Assembly: GCF_000473265.1 (NCBI RefSeq)
Contig: NZ_KI421511.1
Span: forward strand, 8,282,415-8,346,414
Origin: Amycolatopsis thermoflava N1165
Lineage (GTDB): Bacteria > Actinomycetota > Actinomycetes > Mycobacteriales > Pseudonocardiaceae
Reading direction: 5' to 3'
Length of the DNA: 64,000 nucleotides
The position numbers and the translations under genes were made by a program. The notes beneath the pieces were generated by a model that searched no databases, was not told where the DNA came from, and worked only from the letters and a program-made list of their open reading frames with translations. Shown here piece after piece: positions 34,389 to 43,160 of the stretch; the first letter of the stretch is position 1, and each line of letters opens with the position of its first letter.

Positions 34389-34757
34389 CTAGTATGCATC
34401 CTCTGCGCTGGCCTGTTCGCGAGCTGCGAGGATGTCCGGTACGTGGGCCTCGGCCCACTGCCGCACGGCGCGCAGCGGAACCAGCAGGGAGCGGCCGAGG
34501 TCGGTCAGCGCGTATTCGACGTGTGGGGGGTTGCCGCCCAGATCGGTGCGGGAGAGCAGGCCGTCGGCCTGCATGGCGCGCAGGGTTTCGGTCAGCGCCT
34601 TCGGCGTGATCTCACTGATGTGAGCCTTGAGTTCGGTGAATCGCATCGGCCCGTGTTCCAGGGCGTTGACGACGAACACAGTCCAGCGCGCTCCGATGCG
34701 GTGTAGCACGGTGCGGCTCGGGCAGGTCGCCGCCATGATGTTGTACGCCTTACCCAC
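34389..34757 (-). CDS. HxlR-family transcriptional regulator
   Basis: A 122-residue HxlR winged helix: CPSRTVLHRIGARWTVFVVNALEHGPMRFTELK (the family's first cysteine and W-x-x-x-V-L motif), ITPKALTETLRAMQADGLLSRTD and VEYALTDLGRSL. The GTG at 34757 was chosen because GGGAGG lies 6 bases upstream. It is divergent from the SDR gene over 56 bp. Redox or electrophile sensing through the cysteine is usual for HxlR proteins (inference). Confidence 0.88.
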   Translation of the reverse strand: MGKAYNIMAATCPSRTVLHRIGARWTVFVVNALEHGPMRFTELKAHISEITPKALTETLRAMQADGLLSRTDLGGNPPHVEYALTDLGRSLLVPLRAVRQWAEAHVPDILAAREQASAEDAY

Positions 34758-34781
34758 GCGGGTCCTCCCGGTAGCGTTGAA

Positions 34782-34793
34782 GATACTGGTATC
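34782..34793. promoter_or_regulatory. candidate HxlR operator
   Basis: GATAC and GTATC are inverted around TG, in the middle of the 56-bp divergent region between the HxlR and SDR genes. Size and position suit an HxlR dimer site controlling both promoters. Confidence 0.5.
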
Positions 34794-34813
34794 CAATCTA
34801 TACCGTCGCGGAC

Positions 34814-35494
34814 ATGAGCGAGAACCTGACAGGCAAGCGAATCCTGGTGGTCGGCGGCGCCCGCGGCATCGGCGCCGAAATCGTCCGCCGCACCGAACAC
34901 GCCGGCGCCCGCGTCGTCGTCGCGGCACGGTCCGGCGCAGAGGTGCGGATCGACGTCACCGACGAGACCGCCATCGCTGTAGCAGCGGAGTCCCTCGGCG
35001 ACTTCGACCACGTGATCTCCACGGCGTCGGCTCACCACGACGTGCCGGTGGCTGCCTTGGAGCACGACAAGATCCACGCCGCGTTCGCTGCCAAGGTCAT
35101 CGGTCCGCTGCTGCTGGCCAAGCACTTCGCGCCCCGAATGCCAGCCGGAGGGTCGTTCCTGTTCTTCTCCGGCATCGTGGGCTGGAAGCCCAAGCCCGGC
35201 ACCGTCGTCAAAGGTGCCGCCAACGCCACCTTGGCCGCACTGGTCACCCACCTGGCCGTCGAGCTCGCGCCGTTGCGCGTCAACGCGATCGCGCCCGGCA
35301 TCACGGACTCCGGCGCCTGGGACCGGCTCCCCGACGAGCGCCGCCGCGCCCTGTACAACGGCGCCGCCGCAGCATCCCTCGCCGGCAGGGTCGGGACTCT
35401 CGACGACGTCACCGACACCACCATGTGGCTCCTGGGGGCGGGACGGGTCACAGGCGAGACGATCCACGTCGACGGCGGCACCCGGCACCAGTGA
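34814..35494 (+). CDS. SDR family oxidoreductase
   Basis: A 226-residue short-chain dehydrogenase. It has the nucleotide motif VVGGARGIGAEIV (a variant TGxxxGxG without T), AARSG, a D-V-T strand and a C-terminal HVDGG. The usual Y-x-x-x-K is not evident; the corresponding region reads F-F-S-G-I-V-G-W-K-P-K-P-G, with W and K in its place, so activity may be altered. It is controlled by the divergent HxlR gene. Substrate unknown. Confidence 0.85.
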   Translation: MSENLTGKRILVVGGARGIGAEIVRRTEHAGARVVVAARSGAEVRIDVTDETAIAVAAESLGDFDHVISTASAHHDVPVAALEHDKIHAAFAAKVIGPLLLAKHFAPRMPAGGSFLFFSGIVGWKPKPGTVVKGAANATLAALVTHLAVELAPLRVNAIAPGITDSGAWDRLPDERRRALYNGAAAASLAGRVGTLDDVTDTTMWLLGAGRVTGETIHVDGGTRHQ

Positions 35495-35701
35495 TCCCTT
35501 CGCCGCCGGCCGCGGATCTGGCCGCCGCTTCCTGCCCCGACCGGACGGGCACACCGCACGCGCTGAAGTGGTTGCTGACGGACAATGGTGAGACCATCTA
35601 CACGACCGCAACAGCGGCCTGAACAGTCAGCCCCGGTGCCAACCGAAGGCTGGGCAGACCCACCGATGCGCGCTCCGGGTGCAGGGATCACTGTGTCGTG
35701 G

Positions 35702-36070
35702 TCAGCGAGCATCCAGGGTGCCCACACGCTTACGCCACCCCGCCAGATAAGGGGCTGACGTCTTGCTCTCCAGACTCCGAAGAGCCAGCGGCATCACAGC
35801 GTCGATGTACACAGCGAGCGTCTGAGTTGCGGCTGCCGGAGCGAGTCCCTGTTCCGCCAGCGTGCGAAGCCGGTCCATCCACGACAGGGCCTCATCCTCC
35901 GTACCGAAGGTCTTGGAGCGCGACGGCCGTTTGCTCGTCACCGGGCCGACCCAGCGCACTCGTGCGCGGAAGCGGGTCCCCGTCCACTCCCGGACGACGC
36001 CGATGTCCGAGGTCGAGGAGAGGCAGATACGGGAGTCGGGGCCCAGAGCGGCTTCAAGCAGCGGGTTGAC
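35702..36070 (-). pseudogene. tyrosine integrase N-terminal fragment
   Basis: The minus-strand frame reads NPLLEAALGPDSRICLSSTS...RFRARVRWVGPVTSKRPSRS, then EDEALSWMDRLRTLAEQGL, TLAVYIDAVMPLALRSLE and YLAGWRKRVG before a stop at 35702. This is the arm-binding plus start of the core-binding domain of actinobacterial site-specific integrases; the catalytic domain is missing and no start codon is intact. It reads toward att copy 2, as an integrase of element B should. Confidence 0.7.
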
Positions 36071-36351
36071 ATTTCCCCGCCGATAAGTCCCTTGGACGGT
36101 TTAGATAACGTGCGAAGAAAGATTCCCGGTCTTGGTGGCCGTCGCAGGGCGTTCAGGGATGGACGATCCACCCCGCATCGGTCGTTTGGTCGATCGCTTC
36201 GGGATCCTCGTGCCGCGGAAACCGATGCGTTCCACCAGCGGGCGAATCGGGCCCGGGTGCGGGTGAAGGAAAAGTTGCCGCGCGGTGTGACGATCATGGG
36301 CGCGCGAAGTCCGATGCCCAGCGAATCCGAACGCGCCGGCTCTGTCCCGGG

Positions 36352-36918
36352 TCACCAATTCTTCGCTGCGGCACGCAGTTCTTCGAAACTCCAGTTCAGG
36401 TGCTGCCTGAGCGAGCGATGCTCCGGGTCGGTCAGCCAGGTGTCGACGGCCAGTCGATAGGCGGCCACCGCGGCCACCGCGGTCAGGGTCGCGGTACCGG
36501 TCGGGCATCCCCGTTCGCGCAGTGCGGCCGCGATCGCCGTGTCGAGCGCGGCCATCTTGGCCAGTTCGCGTTCCCTCAGTTCCGCGCGGGTGTCGAGGAT
36601 CTTCCGGCGGCGCTGCGCCGCGTCGCGGTGTTGGTCGAACCAGTCGGCCGTGTGCCGGAGGGCGGCGACGATCGTGTCGAGCGGGGGTTGGCCGGGGGGT
36701 GCTGCGGTCACCGCTTCGGCGACTTCGGCGATGAACTGCTGCTGATCGGGGAAGAGCACGTCGCGCTTGTCGGCGAAGTGGTTGTAGAAGGTGCGCTCGG
36801 TCACTCCGGCGGTCCCGGCGATGTCGGCCACCGTGGTCGAGTCGTAGCCGCTCTCGGAGAACAACTTGATCGCGGCTTCCTGCAGCCGTTGCTGCGTCCC
36901 GCCCGGCCATCGTCCCAT
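36352..36918 (-). CDS. TetR-family transcriptional regulator
   Basis: A 188-residue TetR protein. The HTH occupies residues about 10-55 (RLQEAAIKLFSESGYDSTTVADIAGTAGVTERTFYNHFADKRD), followed by a helical ligand domain. It is divergent from the LLM oxidoreductase; the region between them holds an exceptionally long inverted repeat. It likely represses both directions and is released by the LLM substrate. Confidence 0.92.
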   Translation of the reverse strand: MGRWPGGTQQRLQEAAIKLFSESGYDSTTVADIAGTAGVTERTFYNHFADKRDVLFPDQQQFIAEVAEAVTAAPPGQPPLDTIVAALRHTADWFDQHRDAAQRRRKILDTRAELRERELAKMAALDTAIAAALRERGCPTGTATLTAVAAVAAYRLAVDTWLTDPEHRSLRQHLNWSFEELRAAAKNW

Positions 36919-36932
36919 GGGCTCATCGTAGG

Positions 36933-36984
36933 TGATTGCAGGGACTGAAATCAGAGGCTAACCTGATTTCAGTCCCTGCAATCA
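36933..36984. promoter_or_regulatory. TetR operator: 22-bp perfect inverted repeat
   Basis: The left arm 36933-36954 and right arm 36963-36984 are perfect reverse complements separated by 8 bp. Each arm contains GGGACTGAAATC or its complement. It fills the promoter region between the TetR and LLM genes; a double (four-monomer) TetR site is plausible. Confidence 0.75.
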
Positions 36985-37004
36985 GAGGAAGTGAGGAAAA
37001 CCTC

Positions 37005-37970
37005 GTGGCCACCGTGGGAACCCGGGTAGGTGTGTTCCTGGGCGGAACGTTCGCGCAGAGAACGGGCGCGGCCAACCTCGTCGACCGCACCGTCGAGCTC
37101 GCCCGCGAGGCAGCCCGCGACGGGGTGCACACGTTGTGGTTCGGGCAGGCCGTCGACTACGACGCGATCCAGCTGGCCTCCCTCGCCGGCCGGGCGGAGC
37201 CCGGGATCCACGTCGGAACCTCGACCGTGCCGATGTACCCCCGGCACCCCTTGCTCGTCGCCGCTGCTGCGAAGACCGCGCAAGCCGCAACCGCCGGGCG
37301 TTTCCGGCTCGGCATCGGGCTCGGCGCACGCACGCTGCTGGAGCCGCAGTTCGGCGTGCCATATCCGCCGCAGATCCGGCATCTGCGCGAATACCTTGCC
37401 GCCCTGCGTCCGCTGCTCGACGGGGACGACGCACCTTTCGAGGGCGAAACCCTCGTATCGCGGCCGGCCGCACCCGTCGCAGTTGTCGGGTCCGCGCCGC
37501 GGATCCCGATCCTGGCGGCCGCGATGGGGCCGAAGGCGCTCGCGGTGGCGGGTGCGCTCGCCGACGGCACCGCGCCCTATCTCGCGGGGCCGCGCACGAT
37601 CGCCGAGCGGATCGCGCCCGTGATCCGCGAAGCTGCGGCCGCGGCCGGACGGCCGGAGCCGCGGATCGTGGCCGGGGTGCCGGTGGTGGTCACCGACGAC
37701 GCCGCCGCCGCTCGCGCTCGCGCGGCGGAGTCGCTCGGCTTCTACGACAACATCCCGTCCTACCGGAAGATCGTCGCGGCCGAAGGCTTGTCCAGCGCGG
37801 CCGACCTGCTGATCGCCGGCGACGAAGACACCGTCGCCGCCGCGCTGAGTCGCTACCTCGACGCCGGTGCCACAGAACTCATGCTCAGCCACACCGAACT
37901 CCTCGGAGAAGAAACACGCGCCCGCACGTGGTCGCTCGTCCGGTGCCTGCGGGGCGAAGCCGGCCGATGA
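37005..37970 (+). CDS. LLM-class (F420-type) oxidoreductase
   Basis: A 321-residue LLM protein. A GTG start (VATVGTRVGVFLGG) was preferred to an upstream in-frame start that would run through the operator. Core motifs are VPMYPRHPLLVAAAAKTAQAATAGRF, LGIGLGARTLLEPQFG and a C-terminal LDAGATELML. This subgroup is typical of F420-dependent enzymes of mycobacteria and relatives. It is followed by the MBL-like gene after 33 bp and controlled by the divergent TetR. Confidence 0.88.
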   Translation: MATVGTRVGVFLGGTFAQRTGAANLVDRTVELAREAARDGVHTLWFGQAVDYDAIQLASLAGRAEPGIHVGTSTVPMYPRHPLLVAAAAKTAQAATAGRFRLGIGLGARTLLEPQFGVPYPPQIRHLREYLAALRPLLDGDDAPFEGETLVSRPAAPVAVVGSAPRIPILAAAMGPKALAVAGALADGTAPYLAGPRTIAERIAPVIREAAAAAGRPEPRIVAGVPVVVTDDAAAARARAAESLGFYDNIPSYRKIVAAEGLSSAADLLIAGDEDTVAAALSRYLDAGATELMLSHTELLGEETRARTWSLVRCLRGEAGR

Positions 37971-38003
37971 CCGCCCATTCCACTCGAAGGGAGAAGACCC
38001 CGC

Positions 38004-38663
38004 ATGGCCACCTCAACCTCAGCTCTCGACGTTCCCGTCGCAGGCCTGCGCGCCACCAGCACTGCGCGCCTGCCGTACCAGCACAACGTGCTGCTGCGGT
38101 CGTTCCTGCTCGAGCGCCCTGCCGGCAACGTGCTCGTGTGCAACTCCCCGGGCCTGACCGCGGACGCTAAGGCCATTGACGACCTCGGCGGAGCGTTGAT
38201 GCTGTTGATCAACCACGAACACGAAGCCATGTACGGCGCCCCCGCCGGTGCCGTGCCCGCGTTCGTCCATGAGCGCGACAGCGCTTCGACGGCGCGGCAA
38301 ATGCAGGTCGCCGGTACCTTCGACCGCAGGCAACTGCTCGCCGAAGACCTGGAAGCGATCCCCACCCCCGGCCACACCGCCGGCACCACCAGCTACCTGT
38401 GGGACAGTGGCGCGCACCGCTTCCTGTTCACCGGCGACTTCATCTGGATCGAGGACGGGCAGTGGAAGGCCGTCCTGCTGGACCCGGATCTGCGCGAGCA
38501 GTACCTCGACAGCCTGGCCCTGGTCTGTGACCTCGACTTCGACGTCCTCGTGCCCTGGGGCGTCTCGGACAACGGCCCATGCTTCGCCATGACGGACAAA
38601 GGCGATACCAGGCGCCGCATCGATGCGATCATCACCCGCATCGAAGCGGGCGGAGACCGCTAA
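38004..38663 (+). CDS. MBL-fold (metallo-beta-lactamase-like) protein with altered metal site
   Basis: A 219-residue MBL-fold protein. It keeps TPGHTAGTTSYLW and FTGDFIW, which supply a His and the bridging Asp, but the first motif reads N-H-E-H-E-A-M instead of T-H-x-H-x-D-H. The last ligand region (DNGPCFAMTDKG) lacks the usual GHG histidine. The canonical di-zinc site is therefore incomplete. It is transcribed with the LLM oxidoreductase; function unknown. Confidence 0.75.
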   Translation: MATSTSALDVPVAGLRATSTARLPYQHNVLLRSFLLERPAGNVLVCNSPGLTADAKAIDDLGGALMLLINHEHEAMYGAPAGAVPAFVHERDSASTARQMQVAGTFDRRQLLAEDLEAIPTPGHTAGTTSYLWDSGAHRFLFTGDFIWIEDGQWKAVLLDPDLREQYLDSLALVCDLDFDVLVPWGVSDNGPCFAMTDKGDTRRRIDAIITRIEAGGDR

Positions 38664-39011
38664 CCAGATGAGACCAGGACGTTGGCGACGGCGGTGCTGA
38701 GCCTGGACGCTGATCGAGGACGTATCGGTGCCCGACGTCGTGCAATCGATGACGGTTGTCGCTACCGTCTCCGACGGCCGGACGTTTCGCGAGCATGGCC
38801 GAGGGAAAGCCGAATTGAAGACACAGACTTGTCAGGCGTGCGACCCTGACCAAGCCGCAGGACGTCGAGCGACTGCACCGCCATGTCAGCGCTCCCGATG
38901 ACCCTGACGTTCCTGCCGGCCAAACGTGACGAGGCCGTTCGGTCCGCACGCCGTCCACCGATCGACACTGCGTGGAATCGGAAGATGAGGCAGCCGTCGT
39001 GACCGGTATCG
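38664..39011. other. non-coding/decayed stretch
   Basis: No frame with recognisable motifs or a ribosome-binding site. It separates the MBL gene from regulator and transposase debris. Confidence 0.45.
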
Positions 39012-39290
39012 TCAGAGCGGTTTGCTTGCGTTGATGTCACGGGATCCACGTGGCGCGCTGTAGAGCACGAGGTGCTGGTCGCGGTCTGTGAGCGTGAGCG
39101 TGTCGCAGTCGAGGGTGATCTCTCCGACGGCCGGGTGCCGGAAGGTTTCGTGAGCATCGGCGCGGCCTGTGCCGCCGCGAGATTGTTCCAGGCGAGGACC
39201 TCGAACGCCGCGGACATCACGAACGCCGGCGTCTGCGGGAGCCGTTCGAGAAGCGCGAGGATGCTCGAACGGCACGAACAACGGATCCTT
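39012..39290 (-). pseudogene. MmyB-like XRE regulator remnant, frameshifted
   Basis: One minus-strand frame gives LERLPQTPAFVMSAAFEVLAWNNLAAAQ and the next gives HETFRHPAVGEITLDCDTLTL followed by YSAPRGSRD and a stop. These are the ligand-binding (MLTR/MmyB) domain pieces of XRE regulators, split by a frameshift. The HTH is missing. Confidence 0.65.
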
Positions 39291-39337
39291 GCTGATCTTG
39301 AACGTGTCCACCTGGTGCGTCGACCAGTGCGTCGCGT

Positions 39338-39397
39338 TCGACGTTCGTCGTCGGACAGGGCCAGTGGCACCAGCTTCGAACTCGGCCTCGCCACAAC
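39338..39397 (-). pseudogene. IS630-like transposase N-terminal scrap
   Basis: MARPSSKLVPLALSDDERR resembles the N-terminus of IS630-family transposases (MARP...LT/S-D-x-E-R). The frame then runs into unrelated sequence. A small insertion scar is the simplest reading. Confidence 0.35.
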
Positions 39398-39429
39398 CTA
39401 GCCTGACACTGAATTAACGACTCAGGCCA

Positions 39430-40494
39430 CTAGGGCACGAGCACGAATCGCCCGACCACAGAACCCGAGCGGAGCTCTTCCATGGCTTGGGGAGCTTCGG
39501 GCAACGCGCGGGTGTGTACCGGGATGTCGGGAAGTCCGTGGGTGCGGACGAGGGTAACGAGCTCACGCAATTCATCGAGTGTCCCGATATAGGAACCTTC
39601 GATACTGATTGAGCGCATTGGTATGAGCGGTACCTGCAATCGGGTGTCTCCGCCGAGTAGGCCGGCGATCACGATGCGGCCTCCCTTTTCGATCAGCCGG
39701 TAAGACTGGGCGAACGTTGCGCCGGCTCCAACGACGTCGAGAATCGCCAGCACTGGCCCACCGACGGCGGCTCGGATCTGCTCATCGGCGTCCCCGTCCG
39801 TTGGGTCGATGGCCGCCTGCGCTCCCGCCGCAAGGGCGGCGGACCGGCGTTCGGGGTCGATCTCGACGACGACGGGACGGGCCTTGCCCATGATGGTGAG
39901 CAGACCCACGGCCATCAGTCCGAGCCCGCCCGCACCGAAGATCACCAGTGGCTCCTTGTTCAGTTCGTTGCCGAACTTTCCGATCGCACTGTAGGTGGTC
40001 AGCCCAGAGCAGGTCAGCGGAGCGGCCCGGGCAGGGTCGAGGTCTCCGAGTTCGATCAGGTACCGGGAGTGGGGCACGAGCACGTGCTCGGCGTATCCAC
40101 CGTCACGGTTGACTCCAAGGAATTGGGAGTTGCGGCAAAGGTTTTCGTGCCCGCGAATGCATCGCGGACAATCGCCGCAACCCACCCACGGGCATACAAG
40201 GACCTCCTGTCCGATCGTTGCGTCGGTGGCGTCTTCTCCACGCGCAACGACGACGCCGGAGATTTCATGGCCCGGTGTCACCGGGAAGGTGACCCGTTGT
40301 CTGAAGGAGAGGTGCTCGCCGCCCCCGAGGTCGTAGTAGCCGTCCTGCAGATGCAGATCGCTGTGGCACACCCCCGCTCCGGTGACTTGAACGAGGACTT
40401 CGGATCCGTTCGGGGCGTCGTTTTCGTGCTGTGTCAGCGTCGGCGGGGTACCGAAGTCGTGGAGCTGAATCGACCGAGTGCGGTAGGAGGTCAT
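39430..40494 (-). CDS. zinc-dependent NAD(P) alcohol dehydrogenase
   Basis: A 354-residue MDR alcohol dehydrogenase. Catalytic-zinc ligands are in GAGVCHSDLH and GHEISG. Four structural-zinc cysteines are in VGCGDCPRCIRGHENLC, and the Rossmann motif is IFGAGGLGLMAVGLL. This is a full-length medium-chain ADH. It lies 48 bp downstream of the aldehyde dehydrogenase in the same orientation, forming an alcohol-to-acid pair as in omega-hydroxy acid oxidation (e.g. 6-hydroxyhexanoate to adipate); that use is inferred from the nearby Baeyer-Villiger-type gene. Confidence 0.9.
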   Translation of the reverse strand: MTSYRTRSIQLHDFGTPPTLTQHENDAPNGSEVLVQVTGAGVCHSDLHLQDGYYDLGGGEHLSFRQRVTFPVTPGHEISGVVVARGEDATDATIGQEVLVCPWVGCGDCPRCIRGHENLCRNSQFLGVNRDGGYAEHVLVPHSRYLIELGDLDPARAAPLTCSGLTTYSAIGKFGNELNKEPLVIFGAGGLGLMAVGLLTIMGKARPVVVEIDPERRSAALAAGAQAAIDPTDGDADEQIRAAVGGPVLAILDVVGAGATFAQSYRLIEKGGRIVIAGLLGGDTRLQVPLIPMRSISIEGSYIGTLDELRELVTLVRTHGLPDIPVHTRALPEAPQAMEELRSGSVVGRFVLVP

Positions 40495-40542
40495 CTCGTC
40501 CTTCGAAGAGCTATCGATCGGAGGGTGCGGGCAGGTGGATTC

Positions 40543-41985
40543 TCACGCGACGTGGTTGATGTACTTGTGGTGCTGGTATCCATCGAGGCCTTCGTATCCG
40601 CCCTCGTAGCCGTATCCGCTGTCCTTGAGGCCACCGAAGGGGGCTTCGATGCTGGAGACGGAGAAGGAGTTGATGCCGATGCCGCCGGCCTGCAGTTCTT
40701 CGCCCATGGCCATGGCAGTGTCGGCAGACTGTGTGAAGACGTATCCGGCCAGTCCCACGTCTAGGCGATGCGCCTGGGCGAGCGCGTCTTCCACATCAGT
40801 GAAGGAGTTGACCAGGGCTACGGGGCCGAATGGCTCTTCGTTCATGGCTCGGGCGGTGAAAGGGGCATCGGCGATCAGGGTGGGCTGGAAGAAGTTCCCG
40901 GTGGTACCGATGCGGCTGCCGCCGGTGACGATCTCAGCTCCCTGTGCTGCGGCGTCATCGACGAGTTCGCCGACTGCGACGAGGCGACGACCGTTGGCCA
41001 ATGGACCCATCTGCACGCCGGGATCCAGGCCTTCGCCGACTTTGAGTTCGGACATGGCCTGGCCGAAGCGGACCACGAACTCGTCACGGATGGATTCGTG
41101 GACGATGAAACGGGTGGGGGAGGTGCAGACCTGACCGGCGTTGCGGGTCTTTCCAGCGACGCAGGCGGCAACGGTTTTATCGAGGTCGGCGTCGGCAAAG
41201 ATGACGACTGGTGCGTGGCCGCCCAGTTCCATGGTGCTGGGCTTGGCATACTGCGCTGCGAGTCCGGCGAGGTGCCGTCCTACTGTAGTGGATCCGGTGA
41301 AGCTGATCTTACGGATCGCCTTCGCGGCAATGAGGTGGCGAGAAATCTCCGAAGGCACACCGAGGACGACGTTGAGGGCTCCGGCGGGAAGGCCGGCGTC
41401 GTGGAGAGCTTGAGCGATGGCCACGGTAGGGCTGGGGGTTTCTTCTGCGGGTTTGATGATAACGGTGCACCCTGCGGCGAGGGCGGCGGCGATCTTGCGG
41501 GCGGGCAGCAGGATCGGAAAGTTCCACGGTGTAAGTGCGAGCACGGGCCCCAGCGGCTGATTGATCACCATTTGGCGCTGACCGGAAAATCGTGCGGGCA
41601 TGGTGCGCCCGTAGGAGCGCAAGGCCTCGGCGGCGAACCATTCAAAGGTTTCGGCGCTGAGGGCAACTTCCAGCTCTGCTTCTGCCAGCGGCTTGCCCTG
41701 TTCCCTTGTCAGATCGCGAGCGATGGATTCGGTGCGCTCACGCAGCAGTGCTGCGGTTTTGTTCAGGATGGCGGACCGCTCGACGGCGCTGGTGCGTGAC
41801 CATCCGCGGAAGGCCTCGTCGGCAGCATTCGCGGCGTCGTCAAGATCCTGGATGCTGGCGCGCGGTGTGGTTCCCAGCACCTCATCGGTGGCGGGATTGA
41901 CGAGATCGTTGACGGTACCCGCGCCGCCGTCTCGCCACTGTCCGGCGATGAACAGCTGAGCCCGCAGGTGATCAGATGCGCTCAT
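40543..41985 (-). CDS. aldehyde dehydrogenase, succinate-semialdehyde dehydrogenase-like
   Basis: A 480-residue ALDH with ALTPWNFPILLPARKIAAALAAG, KPAEETPSPT, the catalytic Glu in MELGGHAPV and Cys in NAGQVCTSPTRF. It ends SSIEAPFGGLKDSGYGYEGG as in SSADH/GabD-type enzymes that oxidise semialdehydes to dicarboxylates. GAGAGGG lies upstream of the ATG. It is paired with the downstream ADH and divergent from an IclR regulator. Confidence 0.9.
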   Translation of the reverse strand: MSASDHLRAQLFIAGQWRDGGAGTVNDLVNPATDEVLGTTPRASIQDLDDAANAADEAFRGWSRTSAVERSAILNKTAALLRERTESIARDLTREQGKPLAEAELEVALSAETFEWFAAEALRSYGRTMPARFSGQRQMVINQPLGPVLALTPWNFPILLPARKIAAALAAGCTVIIKPAEETPSPTVAIAQALHDAGLPAGALNVVLGVPSEISRHLIAAKAIRKISFTGSTTVGRHLAGLAAQYAKPSTMELGGHAPVVIFADADLDKTVAACVAGKTRNAGQVCTSPTRFIVHESIRDEFVVRFGQAMSELKVGEGLDPGVQMGPLANGRRLVAVGELVDDAAAQGAEIVTGGSRIGTTGNFFQPTLIADAPFTARAMNEEPFGPVALVNSFTDVEDALAQAHRLDVGLAGYVFTQSADTAMAMGEELQAGGIGINSFSVSSIEAPFGGLKDSGYGYEGGYEGLDGYQHHKYINHVA

Positions 41986-42422
41986 GGTGAACCCTCTCGG
42001 AGTTGGCGGACGCGGCGGCGGCCCTGTTGTGCTGGGCATGTGGCCAGGACCTGGTGGGTGACGAAAAGTGACGCAACGAGGCTGGCCCTCCCGGGTTCTG
42101 GTATGCGAACAGGATCGTCTTATATATGAACGCGTGAGGACGATAGGCCCCTGCCTTGGGCCGGGTCAAGTGTCCGCGGCAACGTTCACCTGGGTCTTGT
42201 GCTGGTTGACCCTCGGCCTCGAAACGCTGATCAGGTGTGGTAGATAGATCGCTTGCGAACACTGATCGACACCCAGTGGTGTTCACCCAGCCGGAGGAAG
42301 GGCTGGTGCACGCGCGCGGGGTCATTGAAGCGTTCTCCGAGCCTGAGACCGTATGATGTCACTCGATGGCATGGTGCTCAGTTGGTCAGGCGCCGGAGAA
42401 CACAGCACGGGACGGGAAGACA
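41986..42422. other. divergent promoter region between ALDH/ADH and IclR-1
   Basis: No gene recognised. It holds GTATGCGAACAG at 42101-42112 and TATATATGAAC at 42121-42131, which resemble the CGTATAT-type sites near the monooxygenase and CoA operons, so it probably contains an IclR operator. Confidence 0.5.
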
Positions 42423-43160
42423 ATGACGGGGCCGACTTCAAGTGGTTCGCAGGAGCACCGGACCGTGTCACGAGTAACCGGAATTCTGGAATTCGTTGCA
42501 CGATCCGAGAGCAGTGTCCGGCTCGCGGACCTGGTCAACGAACTCGACGCGCCCCGCTCGTCGGTTCACGGACTTGTGCACGGGCTTGTCTCCACCGGGT
42601 ACCTGCAAGCCACTGAAGACGGTCGCTACACCTTGGGCAACGCCGTCCGGGCATTGTTGATCAATCCATCCGCCCAGGATCAGCGTGTACGCGCCGCGAT
42701 GGAAGCACTTCACCTGGAATTCGACGAGACGGTGACATTGGTGATGTTGGCCGGCGACTGTATCATTTATACCGAGGCTATCGAATCCTCGCACGTCGTC
42801 CGGTACACTCCCGTCCTCGGAGTGCGACGGCCCCTCTATCCCACCAGTGCGGGGAAATGCTACCTCGCCTACGCGCCGGAAAAATATCGCGAAAAATACC
42901 TCAATCGGCACGTTCCCGCCGTCGCCAAACGCTCCCAAGTGCTCGAGGAACTCGAAAAAGTCCGCGTTGACGGCTACGCCGTCAACGCCGGCGAGACCCT
43001 TCCCGACCTGCAGGCTGTCTCTGCCCCCGTCTTCGACAACGAACGAGTCTGCGCCGTCATTACCGTCGCCGGACCCATCTCCCGATTCTCTGACAAGATC
43101 GACGAGATCATCCGCGAAACCCGCGACACCGCGGCCAGGGCGAGCGTCGGCCGAGGGTAG
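42423..43160 (+). CDS. IclR-family transcriptional regulator (IclR-1)
   Basis: A 245-residue IclR protein. The HTH is VSRVTGILEFVARSESSVRLADLVNELDAPRSSVHGLVHGLVSTGYL and the effector domain contains RRPLYPTSAGKCYLAY and a C-terminal VFDNERVCAVITVAGP. ATG 42423 gives the usual IclR length; an upstream ATG at 42366 would add 19 unconserved residues. It is divergent from the ALDH/ADH pair. Confidence 0.9.
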   Translation: MTGPTSSGSQEHRTVSRVTGILEFVARSESSVRLADLVNELDAPRSSVHGLVHGLVSTGYLQATEDGRYTLGNAVRALLINPSAQDQRVRAAMEALHLEFDETVTLVMLAGDCIIYTEAIESSHVVRYTPVLGVRRPLYPTSAGKCYLAYAPEKYREKYLNRHVPAVAKRSQVLEELEKVRVDGYAVNAGETLPDLQAVSAPVFDNERVCAVITVAGPISRFSDKIDEIIRETRDTAARASVGRG

